From NCBI RefSeq assembly GCF_004770995.1, contig NZ_RQHW01000047.1:62001-126000 (forward strand): DNA of 64,000 bases. Reading direction: 5' to 3'. The notes under the pieces were generated by a model. It was not told the DNA's origin, searched no databases, and was given only the letters and a program-made list of their open reading frames with translations. A program made the translations under genes and the position numbers. Positions 16,442-27,518 of this stretch are shown here, one piece after another (positions within the stretch are counted from its first letter, which is position 1; each line of letters starts with the position of its first letter). The DNA is from Leptospira idonii (GTDB lineage Bacteria > Spirochaetota > Leptospiria > Leptospirales > Leptospiraceae).

Positions 16442-17785
16442 ATGATTTCTAACCCTCTTCAGGAGATAGAGTCTGAGAAGAACCTAATCGGTTACCTGCT
16501 CATGCGAGGTGTCGCTGGGCAGGAAGACATGGGGCTTGCCCCCGAAGACTTTTATATGGAGACTCACCGCCGTATCTTCGGTGCCATGGTGGATCTCATC
16601 CAAGAGGGAACCTCCCTCGACTTAGTCACAGTCACAAACCATATGCGGGAAAAGCATCTCTTCAAAGACGAGATGCGAGACCTGGAATATCTTTCCTCTC
16701 TTTATAAAGATACCGTTCCTTTTCAAACACTCGATTATTATATCAGAAGAGTCAAAAGAGTCTCCGACAGACGTAAATACGTAGAAGCTTTAACTTCTGC
16801 TATAGATAAAGTCAAAGGCGAACCGGGAGAAAACGACACAGTTTTCAGTTTGATCGAACAATCTCTGATGGATATTTCCAAACAGGAAAGGTCCAAAGGT
16901 CTTCGCAGAGTGAAAGAAGATGCGAATGTTCTGATCGATTACATCAAGACGGTCGTGGCGAACAGTCAAAACGGAGGAGGGGGACTCAGCGGTCTCAAAA
17001 CCCATTTCCACGGTTTGGATTTGGCGACTACAGGTTTGAAATCACACGAACTTATGATTCTAGCCGCCAGACCAGGAAACGGTAAAACCACTTTCGCTTT
17101 GAATATCGCAGCGAATGCTGCATTGAAGGAGCGCAAAACGGTTGCTATCTTTTCCTTGGAGATGAGCCGTTTGGAACTTCTATTGAAACTCATCAGTGCG
17201 GATGCTCGTATCGATTCCTATGCCTTGAAGGCGGGAACTTTGACTCCCACTCAGATGATTCAATTGAAAGATTCCATCGGAAACGTAACATCTGCTAGTC
17301 TGTTTATCGACGATTCCGGTTATTTGACCATTCAGGAATTTTCCGCCAGACTTAGACAGCTTCGTACTACGGAAGATGTGGGTCTTGTCATAGTGGATTA
17401 CCTTCAGCTCATGAGTGATCCAAAGGCGGCAATGGGAGGAAGACAGCAAGAGGTATCCAATATCTCCAGAGGCCTCAAGCAGATGGCAAGGGAAGTCGGC
17501 TGTCCTGTCATCGCTCTTTCTCAGATGAACCGTTCCATTGAAAACAGATCCAAAGATCAAAGACCTCAACTTTCCGACTTACGGGAGTCAGGTGCTATTG
17601 AGCAGGATGCCGATATTGTTTGTTTTATTTACAGGGAGGAAATGGTGAAACCTCCCGAAGAGCTGGACCCGAACAAAAAGGGTATGGCAGAAATCATCAT
17701 CGCAAAAAACAGGGCAGGTGCTACAGGAGATTTTCCTTTGATGTTCAATCCGAAAATCTCCCGTTTCGACAATGTGCCGATCTAA
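16442..17785 (+). CDS. dnaB: Replicative DNA helicase DnaB
   Basis: The 447-residue hexameric helicase unwinds DNA at the replication fork. The N-terminal domain covers about residues 1-110, the Walker A motif ARPGNGKTT lies at 209-217, the Walker B region is [12 protein letters not shown], and the C-terminal [15 protein letters not shown] and AKNRAGATG segments are conserved. No intein interrupts it. It closes the ribosomal protein/ssb operon; the aspS gene begins 11 bp later. Confidence 0.97.
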   Translation: MISNPLQEIESEKNLIGYLLMRGVAGQEDMGLAPEDFYMETHRRIFGAMVDLIQEGTSLDLVTVTNHMREKHLFKDEMRDLEYLSSLYKDTVPFQTLDYYIRRVKRVSDRRKYVEALTSAIDKVKGEPGENDTVFSLIEQSLMDISKQERSKGLRRVKEDANVLIDYIKTVVANSQNGGGGLSGLKTHFHGLDLATTGLKSHELMILAARPGNGKTTFALNIAANAALKERKTVAIFSLEMSRLELLLKLISADARIDSYALKAGTLTPTQMIQLKDSIGNVTSASLFIDDSGYLTIQEFSARLRQLRTTEDVGLVIVDYLQLMSDPKAAMGGRQQEVSNISRGLKQMAREVGCPVIALSQMNRSIENRSKDQRPQLSDLRESGAIEQDADIVCFIYREEMVKPPEELDPNKKGMAEIIIAKNRAGATGDFPLMFNPKISRFDNVPI

Positions 17786-17796
17786 AGGAAAATACT

Positions 17797-19602
17797 TTGA
17801 AAAACTGGATCCAAGAAGAATATAAAAATAGAATACAAGCAGAGTCCGTAACGGATGCGGATATCGGCAAACAATTGTTTTTTGCCGGGTGGGCGTTTCG
17901 TTTCCGCGACCAAGGCGGTGTTATTTTTATCGATTTGAGAGATAGATCCGGGGTGATCCAGGTGGTTGCCAGAAAGGAACTTTTGGGGGAAGAGTTTTCT
18001 AAAGCCGAAAAAGTCCGTTCCGAATATGTGATCGGAGTGTATGGCAAACTTTCCTTGAGAGATGCGGATTCCGTAAACCCTAGAATGGCTACAGGGAAGT
18101 TCGAAGTTATCGTCGAAAAAATGGAGATTTTGAACTCTTCCAAAACTCCTCCTTTCGCATTGGATGAATTCGATCCGTCCGGAGAGGAAGTTCGACTTAA
18201 ATATCGTTATTTGGATATGAGAAGAGAAGAGCTGAAAAACAGACTCATTCTGCGTCATAAATTAACTTTTGCTTTGCGGGAATATTTGGATTCCAAATCC
18301 TTTTTGGAAATCGAAACTCCCATCTTGAATAAATCCACCCCGGAAGGAGCAAGAGACTTTTTGGTTCCTTCCCGTTTGAATCAAGGAGAGTTTTACGCTC
18401 TTCCTCAGTCCCCGCAGTTGTTCAAACAGATCCTAATGATCGGAGGAATGGAAAGATATTTCCAAATCGTAAAATGTTTCCGTGACGAGGATCTTCGCGC
18501 GGACAGACAACCTGAATTTACACAGTTGGATATGGAGTTCGCATTCGTTTCGGAAGAAGACATTCGTCGTGAAATCGAAGCTATGTGGTCTTTCGCTTTG
18601 AAAAAAGTGTTCGGTTTGGAAATCCAAACTCCTTTCCTTACAATGCCTTATCAGGTGGCGATGGAAGAATACGGGAGCGACAAACCGGACATTCGTTTCG
18701 GAATGAAATTGGTGAACGTTTCCGAAATCGTAAAAAATTCCGACTTTCAGGTGTTTAGCGGTGCCGTTGCTGCGGGAGGAGTCGTAAAAGCGATTTGCGT
18801 TCCTGGAGGAGCGAACATTTCCCGTAAAGAGATCGAAGACTTCACTTCCTGGCTGAACAGAGACTATCGTGCCAAGGGACTTGCCTATATGAAGCACGGC
18901 GCGAACGGTCTTGAATCCACCATTACAAAAAGATTCACTCCGGAAAGCCTGGATGCGATTGCTAAAGCCGTAGGTTCCAAAGAAGGGGATATGGTTTTCT
19001 TCGGTGCGGATTCCTTAAAAATTGTGAACGCATCTTTGGGCGCCCTTCGTTTGAAATTATCCGAGAAATACGATCCACCTAAGGCAAATTACAGCTTCCA
19101 TTGGGTGGTCGACTTTCCTATGTTCGAATACGACGATGCAAACAAATCCTGGACTTTCTTGCACCATCCTTTCACTTCTCCTAGTGAAGCGGATTGGGAT
19201 AAATTAAGAGATTGGAAAGCAGGTAAAAACGTTGACCTATCTTCAATAGGTGCTAAAGCTTATGATTTAGTTTTGAACGGAACGGAAATCGGAGGGGGAA
19301 GTATTCGTATTCACGACGTAGAAATCCAATCTTTGGTTTTGGAAGCCATCGGAATCGATCCTGAATCTGCAAAAAGCAAATTCGGATTTTTATTGGATGC
19401 ACTTTCTTTCGGTGCGCCTCCTCACGGAGGAATCGCATTCGGTATCGACCGTATCATGATGCTTCTTACCGGAGGTCAGTCCATCCGAGACGTGATCGCT
19501 TTCCCGAAAACGCAAAAGGGTCTTTGTTTGATGAGTGAAGCACCCGGAGTTGTGGAAGGAAAACAATTGGAAGAACTAAAACTGAGAGTCATCAACATCT
19601 AA
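17797..19602 (+). CDS. aspS: Aspartyl-tRNA synthetase (bacterial type)
   Basis: The protein of about 601 residues charges tRNA with aspartate. It has the N-terminal OB-fold anticodon domain ([29 protein letters not shown]), the class II motif 2 ([18 protein letters not shown]), the bacterial GAD insertion and motif 3 ([21 protein letters not shown]). I place the start at TTG 17797 with AAAGGAA 7 bp upstream. The open frame extends to 17620, but that part lies in dnaB and matches nothing. Whether it is discriminating or also charges tRNA-Asn cannot be decided here. Confidence 0.95.
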   Translation: MKNWIQEEYKNRIQAESVTDADIGKQLFFAGWAFRFRDQGGVIFIDLRDRSGVIQVVARKELLGEEFSKAEKVRSEYVIGVYGKLSLRDADSVNPRMATGKFEVIVEKMEILNSSKTPPFALDEFDPSGEEVRLKYRYLDMRREELKNRLILRHKLTFALREYLDSKSFLEIETPILNKSTPEGARDFLVPSRLNQGEFYALPQSPQLFKQILMIGGMERYFQIVKCFRDEDLRADRQPEFTQLDMEFAFVSEEDIRREIEAMWSFALKKVFGLEIQTPFLTMPYQVAMEEYGSDKPDIRFGMKLVNVSEIVKNSDFQVFSGAVAAGGVVKAICVPGGANISRKEIEDFTSWLNRDYRAKGLAYMKHGANGLESTITKRFTPESLDAIAKAVGSKEGDMVFFGADSLKIVNASLGALRLKLSEKYDPPKANYSFHWVVDFPMFEYDDANKSWTFLHHPFTSPSEADWDKLRDWKAGKNVDLSSIGAKAYDLVLNGTEIGGGSIRIHDVEIQSLVLEAIGIDPESAKSKFGFLLDALSFGAPPHGGIAFGIDRIMMLLTGGQSIRDVIAFPKTQKGLCLMSEAPGVVEGKQLEELKLRVINI

Positions 19603-19603
19603 C

Positions 19604-20614
19604 ATGGATACAAGTTTTACTTTCTCGGAAGAGTCTTTGTATCAAACCATCTGCGGAATCGGCGATTCCCAGTTAGGTTTGTGGGAATCCAGGTTGAAAG
19701 TAAAACTTATCCCTAGGGGAAAATCTCTCATCATTCAGGGAGAACCCGACTATACTCGGTTAGCCGTAGAGACCTTTCAGAGATTGGAAGAAAACTTCAA
19801 AAAACGTCCCGACAAATCCGACTTCTCCTTGTTTGACATCGATTATATGATGAATCAAGCAAAGGATGCGAGCAAAGGATGGCCGACTCCCGGTTCCAGC
19901 GAATTCGAATCCGACGAAAAAGGGGATTGGACTCCCAAGGACAAAGTAGTAGTCACTTTCAAAGGGAAACCCATTTTCCCTAGAACCAAAAATCAGGAAA
20001 CGTTCGTAGAAAGTTTAAAGAAAAATTATATAACAATTGCTATGGGACCTGCGGGAACTGGAAAAACTTTTTTATCCATTGCCACTGCCTGCAGAATGAT
20101 GCAGACAGGAGAGGTAGATCGTTTGGTGTTGACTCGTCCTGCAGTGGAAGCGGGAGAGAACCTGGGGTTTTTGCCGGGGGATCTGACTCAAAAAGTGAAC
20201 CCTTATCTTCGTCCTATTTATGATGCCCTTCACGAATGCATCGGCTTTGAAAAAACGACCGAATATTTACAAGTCGGTAAAATCGAAATCGCTCCTATCG
20301 CATTTATGAGAGGACGTACTCTTTCCCATTCCTTTATCATTTTGGATGAAGCGCAAAACTGTACTTTGCCTCAGTTGAAGATGTTTCTCACCCGATTCGG
20401 AAAAAACTCCAAAATGGCCATTTCCGGAGACGCCACTCAGATCGATTTGGCGCACGGAAGATCCGGATTAGAGAAAACCGTCCATACTCTGAAAGGATTA
20501 AACGGAGTAGAAACTATATTTTTTGGTCGCGAAGACATCACAAGGCATCATATAGTGGAAGCAATCGTAAGAAGGTTCGAGGAAAACGAGGGTCTTTTTA
20601 CTAAAAAAACATGA
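19604..20614 (+). CDS. phoH: PhoH-family ATPase
   Basis: The 336-residue protein has a KH-like N-terminal part and a PhoH P-loop ATPase domain: Walker [10 protein letters not shown] at about 148-156, the conserved [28 protein letters not shown] and Walker [10 protein letters not shown]. PhoH-like proteins are linked to RNA metabolism and often encoded beside ybeY, as here two genes downstream. The start follows the aspS stop by 1 bp and the end overlaps the next ATG. Confidence 0.93.
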   Translation: MDTSFTFSEESLYQTICGIGDSQLGLWESRLKVKLIPRGKSLIIQGEPDYTRLAVETFQRLEENFKKRPDKSDFSLFDIDYMMNQAKDASKGWPTPGSSEFESDEKGDWTPKDKVVVTFKGKPIFPRTKNQETFVESLKKNYITIAMGPAGTGKTFLSIATACRMMQTGEVDRLVLTRPAVEAGENLGFLPGDLTQKVNPYLRPIYDALHECIGFEKTTEYLQVGKIEIAPIAFMRGRTLSHSFIILDEAQNCTLPQLKMFLTRFGKNSKMAISGDATQIDLAHGRSGLEKTVHTLKGLNGVETIFFGREDITRHHIVEAIVRRFEENEGLFTKKT

Positions 20615-22983
20615 AACAGATTTTTGAAAAATCCATGGCCGCATTGACTGACTTTTTAACGAAAGTTAGACCTGTTTCTGTAGTGAGAAACATCCAAATC
20701 GTTTTGGTTTTCCTCACTTTGATTTTTGTAACATACAATCTGGCGTTCCCTTTTTTCGGACAAACCAAAATAGACACGGAAGAAGACGGTGCTTTTTCAG
20801 AAGGGAAACTCGCCCCTGAAACCATCCAGTCCGTAAAAGAATTTTTCTACGAAGACTTAGATAAAACCGCCCAAGAAAAAGCGAAGGCGTCCGGTAACAT
20901 TCCTTATTCTTTCGATAAAGATTTCAATGTACTGATCGCAGGGATCGATGTGAATCTTTCGGAAGATATCGAAACCTTAAAGCAGATCGTCGCTGACGGT
21001 TCCAGGGTGAATCCATCTCATGTGAAAGAAAAAATCCCTCGTTGGAGAAATCGAACCAACGAAGAAATTCAGGCGATTTTGGATTATCCCCGTAAAGATA
21101 AATTGAGATCTTTCATCCAACAATATACGAATTTAATTTTTTCCAGATACTGCATCGTAAAGGAAGATCTCGACTTTCATAAAGAACTGGGCAAATCGGG
21201 AGCGAAGATTCGCAATCTGGGAACCCAAGAAGCTTCTTCCGTTGTGGATGGAAGTTTGGTGATTCCTCGTTCCCAAATCTACAAAGAGGGTCCGGTCCTT
21301 ACCACTTTGCAAAGATTAGCCGAAGAGAAGCTGAATAACGTTTCAGACATTCTTCTCAAGGCAGTCTCCCGAATCGGTTTGTATTATATTTATTCTTATC
21401 CTGCTTGCGCTTATAATGCGGAAGAAACGGAAAACGCAAGAAAAAAGGCCGCAGATTCCGTGCCTATGCAAAGAAGCAGAATTCAGGCGAACGAAGTGGT
21501 CGTTAGGGCAGGAGAAGTCATCACTCCTTCCGTAAAACTGAAATTGGACATGATGAATCGTTATGCGACCAGAGCCAATCTTGCTTCCATCACTTCCATA
21601 TTCATCACCCAATGCGTATTGATTGCAATCATCGGTTTTTATCTCATTCGTTACAGACCGAACCGTTTGAACGATCTTTCCAGCAATCTAATCATATTTA
21701 TCACTCTTTGGATCGTCGTATTTTCGATCTATTTCATATCCAAAATTTTCTATATCAATGATGTGGAGTGGGCAGGTCTTTATTATTTCGGTCTGTTTAT
21801 TCCTATCGGGATGATCTGTCTTCTTTTGGGTTTTGTTTATGACGAACAACTTTCCATCGCCATAGGTTTTTTCCTGTCGTTTGCGGTATTTTTCGCATCG
21901 AGATACAATCCCACCTCGTTTATGTTAGCCTTTACTGTCGCTGTTGTGAGCGCAGTTTACGGAAGAAGGCTGAAGAAAAGAATCGATTTCCTAAAAGCGG
22001 GATTCATTCTGAGTTTCGTTCAAATACTGATTTCCACAGCAGGATATTTGTTTGACGGAAGGGACTTCTGGGTCAGCAGTCCGAGCGGAAGTTTTTATTC
22101 GGATTTAACTCATTCCAATATTTTTCGTTTAACTGTGGTTTGTTTGATCAACGGGTTCGCAAGCGCCACTGCGGTACAGTTTTTACTTCCTATTTACGAA
22201 TATGTCTTCAATATCCCCACAAGGTTTAAACTCATCGAACTTGCAGATACGGGACATCCCCTTCTTCAGGAACTTTTGACCAAGGCTCCTTCCACTTATA
22301 CGCATACATTTATGGTGGCGGCAATGTCGGAAAGAGCGGCTCAAAATTTGAATTTGGACTGGCTTCTTGTTCGTGTAGGGGTTTATTTCCATGATATAGG
22401 TAAAATTCCAAATGCGGGCTTTTTCATCGAAAACCAACATTTGATTCCTAAACCGGAACATATCGATAAAAATAATCCTGCTTTAGCGGCAAAGACCGTC
22501 ATCGATCACGTATTAGACGGAATCGAGATGGCCAAAAAGGCCAGACTGCCTAGAGAGATCATCAATTTCATTCCTGAACACCACGGAACATCCACAATGG
22601 CTTTTTTCTATCATAAGGCATTGCAAACTTTGTCCGTTTCCGCACGCAAAAAAATAAAGAAGACCGACTTTCAGTACCCCGGCCCTAAACCTCAATCGAA
22701 GGAAACCGGAATCGTGATGATCGCCGATTCTTTGGAAGCTGCTTCTCGTTCTTTGGACGAAGTGTCCAACGAAAGCCTGGACGATTTGATTCGAAAAATC
22801 ATCAACTCTAAGTTAGCTGAAAATCAGCTGGATGAAAGCGGGCTCACTATCGGGGATTTGGAAATCATTAAATCCAGTTTTAAAGAAGTGCTTCTTTCCA
22901 GTCTGCACCAAAGACCTAAGTATCCTAAACCGGAAGAAACCAAGGCTTTGGAAGCCGCAGGCCAGAAAAAACAAAACAAATGA
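20611..22983 (+). CDS. 7TM-HD phosphodiesterase, PgpH-like
   Basis: The 790-residue membrane protein has the 7TMR-HD architecture: a membrane helix at about 25-45, a large extracytoplasmic 7TMR-HDED domain to about 330, seven closely spaced membrane helices at about 330-520, and a cytoplasmic HD domain with [15 protein letters not shown] and EHHGTSTM. PgpH-type members hydrolyse c-di-AMP. The His and Asp residues needed for metal binding appear intact. The order phoH, pgpH (yqfF), ybeY is widely conserved. The substrate is assigned by family, not by a residue unique to it. Confidence 0.9.
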   Translation: MKQIFEKSMAALTDFLTKVRPVSVVRNIQIVLVFLTLIFVTYNLAFPFFGQTKIDTEEDGAFSEGKLAPETIQSVKEFFYEDLDKTAQEKAKASGNIPYSFDKDFNVLIAGIDVNLSEDIETLKQIVADGSRVNPSHVKEKIPRWRNRTNEEIQAILDYPRKDKLRSFIQQYTNLIFSRYCIVKEDLDFHKELGKSGAKIRNLGTQEASSVVDGSLVIPRSQIYKEGPVLTTLQRLAEEKLNNVSDILLKAVSRIGLYYIYSYPACAYNAEETENARKKAADSVPMQRSRIQANEVVVRAGEVITPSVKLKLDMMNRYATRANLASITSIFITQCVLIAIIGFYLIRYRPNRLNDLSSNLIIFITLWIVVFSIYFISKIFYINDVEWAGLYYFGLFIPIGMICLLLGFVYDEQLSIAIGFFLSFAVFFASRYNPTSFMLAFTVAVVSAVYGRRLKKRIDFLKAGFILSFVQILISTAGYLFDGRDFWVSSPSGSFYSDLTHSNIFRLTVVCLINGFASATAVQFLLPIYEYVFNIPTRFKLIELADTGHPLLQELLTKAPSTYTHTFMVAAMSERAAQNLNLDWLLVRVGVYFHDIGKIPNAGFFIENQHLIPKPEHIDKNNPALAAKTVIDHVLDGIEMAKKARLPREIINFIPEHHGTSTMAFFYHKALQTLSVSARKKIKKTDFQYPGPKPQSKETGIVMIADSLEAASRSLDEVSNESLDDLIRKIINSKLAENQLDESGLTIGDLEIIKSSFKEVLLSSLHQRPKYPKPEETKALEAAGQKKQNK

Positions 22984-23456
22984 AAGATCACTTTTCCGTT
23001 TCTATTCATTGGAACGAAAATGTAAAAAATTCTTTTCTGGAAGAAACGAAAGTCATCTTGAATTTGGAAAAGATCCTTAAATTCGTTTCTCCTTCCTTTC
23101 TGAAGAGTTTGGAGATGGACGTTTTGATCGTGGAAGACTCCGAGATGCGTTCCATCAATTTAGAAAGAAGAAACTTCGACAAAACCACCGATGTTCTTTC
23201 TTTTCCTCTTTTTACGGAATTCCCCCCTCTGCCTCATCAGATGATAGGAGAAGTTGTCATCTCAATTGATACTTGCATTCGTCAGGCGAAAGAAATCGGT
23301 CACTCGAACATAGACGAATTTTATAGACTTCTGGTTCACGGAGTATTACATTTGTTCGGTTATGATCATGAAACTTCCGAAGAAGATGCGGTCTTGATGA
23401 GAAAAAAAGAAGACGAATGTCTTGCCTACGTATTTCAAGAAGGATATGGCTCTTAA
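22980..23456 (+). CDS. ybeY: Endoribonuclease/rRNA maturation factor YbeY
   Basis: The 158-residue protein has the YbeY core [10 protein letters not shown] and the zinc motif with His120, His124 and His130 ([11 protein letters not shown]). YbeY takes part in 16S rRNA 3'-end maturation and ribosome quality control. It starts in an ATGA overlap with the HD gene, and its last 11 bp overlap recO. Confidence 0.95.
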   Translation: MKDHFSVSIHWNENVKNSFLEETKVILNLEKILKFVSPSFLKSLEMDVLIVEDSEMRSINLERRNFDKTTDVLSFPLFTEFPPLPHQMIGEVVISIDTCIRQAKEIGHSNIDEFYRLLVHGVLHLFGYDHETSEEDAVLMRKKEDECLAYVFQEGYGS

Positions 23457-24195
23457 AAAAGAAAGAGGGATCGTCATTCACAGTATGGATTTCGGCGACA
23501 GCGACAGACTGATCAGCCTTGCCGGAGAAAACCATATTCGTATGAAATTTATTTCCAAAGGGATCCGCAAATCGAAAAGAAGGCCCATCGCTTCCACCGA
23601 ACTTGGTTCTCTTGTGGAGATCGATTTTTATGATCAGGCGGAGAAGGATTGGAAGTCCATCAAAGAGATCGTTTTGGTGAATCGTTACGATCATTTGAAA
23701 TCGAATTATACAGGCACTTTGTTTCTAATGTATCTTACGGAACTCACTTCCCATTTATATCCGGAAGGAGAACTTCATCCTTTTCTGCATCAGCTTTTAT
23801 CTGGCTCTTTCGATCATTGTTCTGAGCACGGATTTCGTGCAGAGATACTTCCTTTTTTCAAATTGAGGGCCCTTGCGAATTTAGGTCATTTTCCTACGGA
23901 GTTTTACTGCGTGTCCTGCGGGGAGGAGGTTTTGGCTAAGTCGAGATCCTTTTTCTCCTGGGAAAACAGGGAGTTTCTTTGCGGAGACTGTCACACTCTG
24001 CCTAAGGACCAATCCTCCATGTTGCGTCTGTTTCATCAGATTTTAAAGACTCGATTCTCCTTATTTTTAGCAGCCAGACCTGGCTCGGATGCGATTCGGG
24101 AAGCGGATTACGTTTTGAACCAATATCTTCGCTCGATCACCGGCAAAGAAATGAAATCTTACTTTGAATTCTATAAAACAATTGGATATTCGTAA
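23446..24195 (+). CDS. recO: DNA repair protein RecO
   Basis: The 249-residue protein shows an N-terminal OB-fold ([22 protein letters not shown] and the basic KGIRKSKRR) and a helical C-terminal domain with a four-cysteine zinc site (CVSCGEE and CGDCHTLP). RecO loads RecA with RecR at gaps coated by SSB. I chose ATG 23446 rather than the longer frame from 23422, because [10 protein letters not shown] matches the family start. The gene lies in the common ybeY-recO neighbourhood. Confidence 0.93.
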   Translation: MALKKERGIVIHSMDFGDSDRLISLAGENHIRMKFISKGIRKSKRRPIASTELGSLVEIDFYDQAEKDWKSIKEIVLVNRYDHLKSNYTGTLFLMYLTELTSHLYPEGELHPFLHQLLSGSFDHCSEHGFRAEILPFFKLRALANLGHFPTEFYCVSCGEEVLAKSRSFFSWENREFLCGDCHTLPKDQSSMLRLFHQILKTRFSLFLAARPGSDAIREADYVLNQYLRSITGKEMKSYFEFYKTIGYS

Positions 24196-24197
24196 AT

Positions 24198-24449
24198 GTG
24201 AACCAGTTTCCGAAAACGCTGTTGTTTCTAATGACTTTCTCCATCTTTTTTGCACTGTTGCAGGTGTATCTAAAGGCTGAGAAAAAATCGAAAACGAACC
24301 CTGCTGCTTTTGAAACATTCTCACCCATTCTCAGGGAAGATCATGAATCCATCCCCGATTTCGTAAAACGATATAGAACCCACTCTTTTGCCGTTTGGGA
24401 AAATTCTTATTCTAGTAAAAATAAACCGGACCATACCAAAACAAAATGA
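24198..24449 (+). CDS. Small membrane-anchored protein of unknown function
   Basis: The 83-residue product begins with GTG 24198, two bases after the recO stop, and ends in an ATGA overlap with argS. One hydrophobic segment (about 7-25, TLLFLMTFSIFFALLQVYL) is followed by a charged, extended tail. Tight packing between two housekeeping genes supports a real gene. No homology is recognised. Confidence 0.6.
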   Translation: MNQFPKTLLFLMTFSIFFALLQVYLKAEKKSKTNPAAFETFSPILREDHESIPDFVKRYRTHSFAVWENSYSSKNKPDHTKTK

Positions 24450-26248
24450 ATCATAAACAACTTTTGAAAAACAGAGTTCTTTCTCTCATCACTCTTGCTT
24501 GCGAAAAATACATTAAGGAAGAGAAACCCGAACTTTCTTTGAACGACTTAAAGATCAGAATCGAATATTCCAGAGATGAAAAATTCGGAGACTATTCTTC
24601 TCCTTTTGCATTGGAGAATAAAAACATATTCGGAAAAAACCCGAAAGAGATCGCAGAAAAAATCATTTCTCTCATCGAACCGAGTGAGCTTTTGAGTGAA
24701 GTTAGTTTTTCACCTCCAGGTTTCATCAATTTTCGCATTTCTCCCGCTTCCTTATTGGAGTATGTTTCCGAGTTCACTCGTTCGAATGATTGTTTTGCGA
24801 AGCTTGATCAAACGAAAAAGATATTATTGGAGTTCGTATCCGCAAATCCTACAGGGCCGATGAACATCGTTTCTGCGAGATCCGCAGCTTACGGGGATGC
24901 ATTGGGAAATTTAATCTCCACTTTAGGTCATTCCGTAGACAGAGAATTTTATGTGAACGATTACGGAAATCAGGTACATCTTCTGGGAGTGGCTGTACTT
25001 CTTCGATTGAAAGAACTGGACGGTGCTGTGATCCAATTTCAAGAGGAAGAGAATGATACATCTCTCTACGACTTGATCGAATCCAATACCATTCCTAAGG
25101 AAAGTTACAGAGGGGAGTATATCAAGGATATCGCCAAAGAATATGCTTCCGATTCCTCCAGAAAAAAATCTTTAGAGGAGAGGGTCTCTAAAAAAGATTG
25201 GGAGCCTCTGATCGCAGAACTTTCCTTATTCGCTGTAAATTATAATTTGGCAGGTCAAAAAAAGGATCTGGCTTTATTCGGTGTCAACTTCGATCGTTTT
25301 TACAGCGAACGAACCTTACATGAAGCAGGGAAGGTGGATGCGGTTCCTTCGTTTCTGAAAGCCGCGGATTTGAAGGAAGAAGAGGGAAAACTCTTTTTTC
25401 TTTCCACAAACTACGGAGACGATAAGGACAGAGTGATCCGAAGAGAAGACGGACGTCCCACTTATCTTATGGCGGACATCGCCTATCATAAGGATAAGTT
25501 CGATCGAGGGTTCGAAGAGAACATCGATATCTGGGGACCGGATCATTACGGATACATTGCTCGATTGAAAGGAGCCGTGGTTTCATTGGGAAAACCTGCC
25601 GATGCATTTCGCGTTTTGATCGCTCAACAGGTAAACTTGATCGAAAACAAAGAAAAGGTGAAAATGAGCAAACGTCTGGGAGTGTTCCAGACGATGACGG
25701 ATCTTCTTTCTTATTTGGGAAAAAGTGCGAAGGATGTAGGAAGATATTTTTTCCTAATGAGATCTTCCGATGCACCTTTGGACTTTGATCTGGATTTGGC
25801 TAAGGACGAATCGGAAAAAAATCCTGTATTCTATATTCAATATGCCCATGCCCGTATCTCTTCCATATTTAGAGAGTTAGGTGATGTTTCTCTGGCGCTC
25901 GATCTGAAAGAGGACGATTCTTCCTTTTTCTCTTCGGAAGAAAGAATCAGACTTCTTTTTTGGGTGGCACGTTTTCCCGAGGAAGTGTTCGATTCTGCCG
26001 TTTCTTTCGAACCGCATCGAATCACTAATTATCTGCAATCCCTCAGTAAATCCTTTACCAAGTTTTATTCGGGGAAGGACAATCGAATCAAAGAGAAATC
26101 GGGAAGGGAAAAGGAAATTCTTCTTCTTCTTTCCACTCAAACTCGTTTCGTTTTGAAATCGGGATTGAGTCTGTTGGGAATCTCGGCACCGGACAAAATG
26201 TCCAAAGATGCTGCTCAGAACGAAGAAACCGGTGTAAGCGTAAAATAA
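24446..26248 (+). CDS. argS: Arginyl-tRNA synthetase
   Basis: The 600-residue class I synthetase has the ArgRS N-terminal Add1 domain, the catalytic domain with GPDHYGYIARLKGA, an intact KMSKR at about 406-410 and the helical anticodon domain. The position of the HIGH motif is unusual: after SANPTGP the sequence is MNIVSAR (139-145), so both His residues are replaced (HxGH becomes NIVS). Everything around it is well conserved and the frame is intact, so it is probably a lineage variant and not a dead enzyme. No second argS is in the window. Confidence 0.94.
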   Translation: MNHKQLLKNRVLSLITLACEKYIKEEKPELSLNDLKIRIEYSRDEKFGDYSSPFALENKNIFGKNPKEIAEKIISLIEPSELLSEVSFSPPGFINFRISPASLLEYVSEFTRSNDCFAKLDQTKKILLEFVSANPTGPMNIVSARSAAYGDALGNLISTLGHSVDREFYVNDYGNQVHLLGVAVLLRLKELDGAVIQFQEEENDTSLYDLIESNTIPKESYRGEYIKDIAKEYASDSSRKKSLEERVSKKDWEPLIAELSLFAVNYNLAGQKKDLALFGVNFDRFYSERTLHEAGKVDAVPSFLKAADLKEEEGKLFFLSTNYGDDKDRVIRREDGRPTYLMADIAYHKDKFDRGFEENIDIWGPDHYGYIARLKGAVVSLGKPADAFRVLIAQQVNLIENKEKVKMSKRLGVFQTMTDLLSYLGKSAKDVGRYFFLMRSSDAPLDFDLDLAKDESEKNPVFYIQYAHARISSIFRELGDVSLALDLKEDDSSFFSSEERIRLLFWVARFPEEVFDSAVSFEPHRITNYLQSLSKSFTKFYSGKDNRIKEKSGREKEILLLLSTQTRFVLKSGLSLLGISAPDKMSKDAAQNEETGVSVK

Positions 26249-27508
26249 ATGAAGTCTCCCAGAATCACAATCATCGCCACAGGTTCCGAAATCACAGCGG
26301 GTAGAAGCATCGATACCAATTCGGGATGGATCGCACAACAGTTGTTCGAAGAAGGATGGAAGGTAAGAAATTTCATCGCGCTTCCTGACGATCCTAAAAT
26401 CATTTTGGAAGAACTGAAACATCTGAAAGATTCCGTGGCGAAAGATCCACATACTCCCGTTTTGGTGATTATGACGGGAGGTCTAGGTTCTACCGAAGAC
26501 GACTACAGCCTTCAATGTGTTTTGGAGCTTCAGAATAAGGAAAGGGAAGTCAGCGAAAAGGCCAGAATCAAGTTGGAACGATTGTTCGCTTCCAGGGGAA
26601 AATCATACGAAGAGATTCTTCCTACGATGCTTCGTCAAGTTTATGTTCCAGAGGGAGCGAAAGTTTTGGATAACTCTGCGGGAATCGCAGTGGGATTTAT
26701 GGAGGAAATAGGAAATTCTTCTTATCTGATTTGTATGCCTGGCGTTCCTTCCGAAATGAAAGAGATGTTTTCCAGAAAACTACTCCCTATCCTAAAAAGA
26801 ACCTATGCCCCGGAAGATTTGTTTCAGGAAACAAGATGGATTTGGTCCATCGGAGAATCTATGTTCCAAGAACAATTTATGAAGGGACAAAAAGATCTTT
26901 TGGATGCTGGTATGGAATGGGGAGTCACTGCGCAAAAAGGATATATCAAAGCGATTTTTCAATCTACAAACAAAAGTTTGTTGGATGAAGTGGTGAAACG
27001 AATCGAAAGTTTTTACGGAGAGGCTTGTAGTTTCGACGTGTTCGAGGAAGTGCACAGAGTATTGATCGAAAAACAAAAAACTGTCTCCGTTGCAGAAAGT
27101 TGTACCGGGGGGCTTCTGGGAAAAAGGCTTACCGATCTTCCCGGTTCCAGTGCTTATTTTGTAGGAGGGGTTCTTACTTATTCCAACCTTCAGAAGGAAA
27201 AAAGTTTGGGAGTTTCCCATTCCACCTTGGAACAGTTCGGTGCTGTCAGCGAAGAAACCTGTTTGGAAATGGTGAACGGTTTGGAAAAACTAACGGACTC
27301 CGACTGTTCCCTTTCCATCACTGGAATTGCAGGCCCGGACGGAGGAAGTGAATCCAAGCCTGTAGGAACCGTTTGGATCGGAGTCAAAAGAAAAGGTTCC
27401 TCCGCAAGTGCCCATCTCTATCGTTTTCCGGGAAACAGAGAAACGATTCGAGAGAATGCAGCCAACACCGCTATTTATCTGCTTCATCAATTATTAAAAT
27501 CGAATTAA
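26249..27508 (+). CDS. cinA: CinA: nicotinamide-nucleotide amidase with MoCF-like domain
   Basis: The 419-residue protein joins an N-terminal molybdopterin-binding-like (COG1058) domain (ATGSEITAGRSIDTNSGWIA, MTGGLGSTEDD) to a C-terminal PncC-type amidase domain from about 270 (VSVAESCTGGLLGKRLTD, ITGIAGPDGGSESKPVGTVW). Such proteins recycle NMN and ADP-ribose from pyridine nucleotide breakdown. It starts immediately after the argS stop, in the same transcription unit. Confidence 0.94.
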   Translation: MKSPRITIIATGSEITAGRSIDTNSGWIAQQLFEEGWKVRNFIALPDDPKIILEELKHLKDSVAKDPHTPVLVIMTGGLGSTEDDYSLQCVLELQNKEREVSEKARIKLERLFASRGKSYEEILPTMLRQVYVPEGAKVLDNSAGIAVGFMEEIGNSSYLICMPGVPSEMKEMFSRKLLPILKRTYAPEDLFQETRWIWSIGESMFQEQFMKGQKDLLDAGMEWGVTAQKGYIKAIFQSTNKSLLDEVVKRIESFYGEACSFDVFEEVHRVLIEKQKTVSVAESCTGGLLGKRLTDLPGSSAYFVGGVLTYSNLQKEKSLGVSHSTLEQFGAVSEETCLEMVNGLEKLTDSDCSLSITGIAGPDGGSESKPVGTVWIGVKRKGSSASAHLYRFPGNRETIRENAANTAIYLLHQLLKSN

Positions 27509-27518
27509 AGGATCCTCT

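Noticed and set aside
17620..17796. N-terminal extension of the aspS frame
   Set aside because: It lies within dnaB in another frame and matches no AspRS sequence; TTG 17797 has a good Shine-Dalgarno.
25877..26452. 191-codon minus-strand ORF across the argS/cinA junction
   Set aside because: It is antisense to two clear housekeeping genes and has the composition of a shadow frame (rich in Phe, Arg and Ser).
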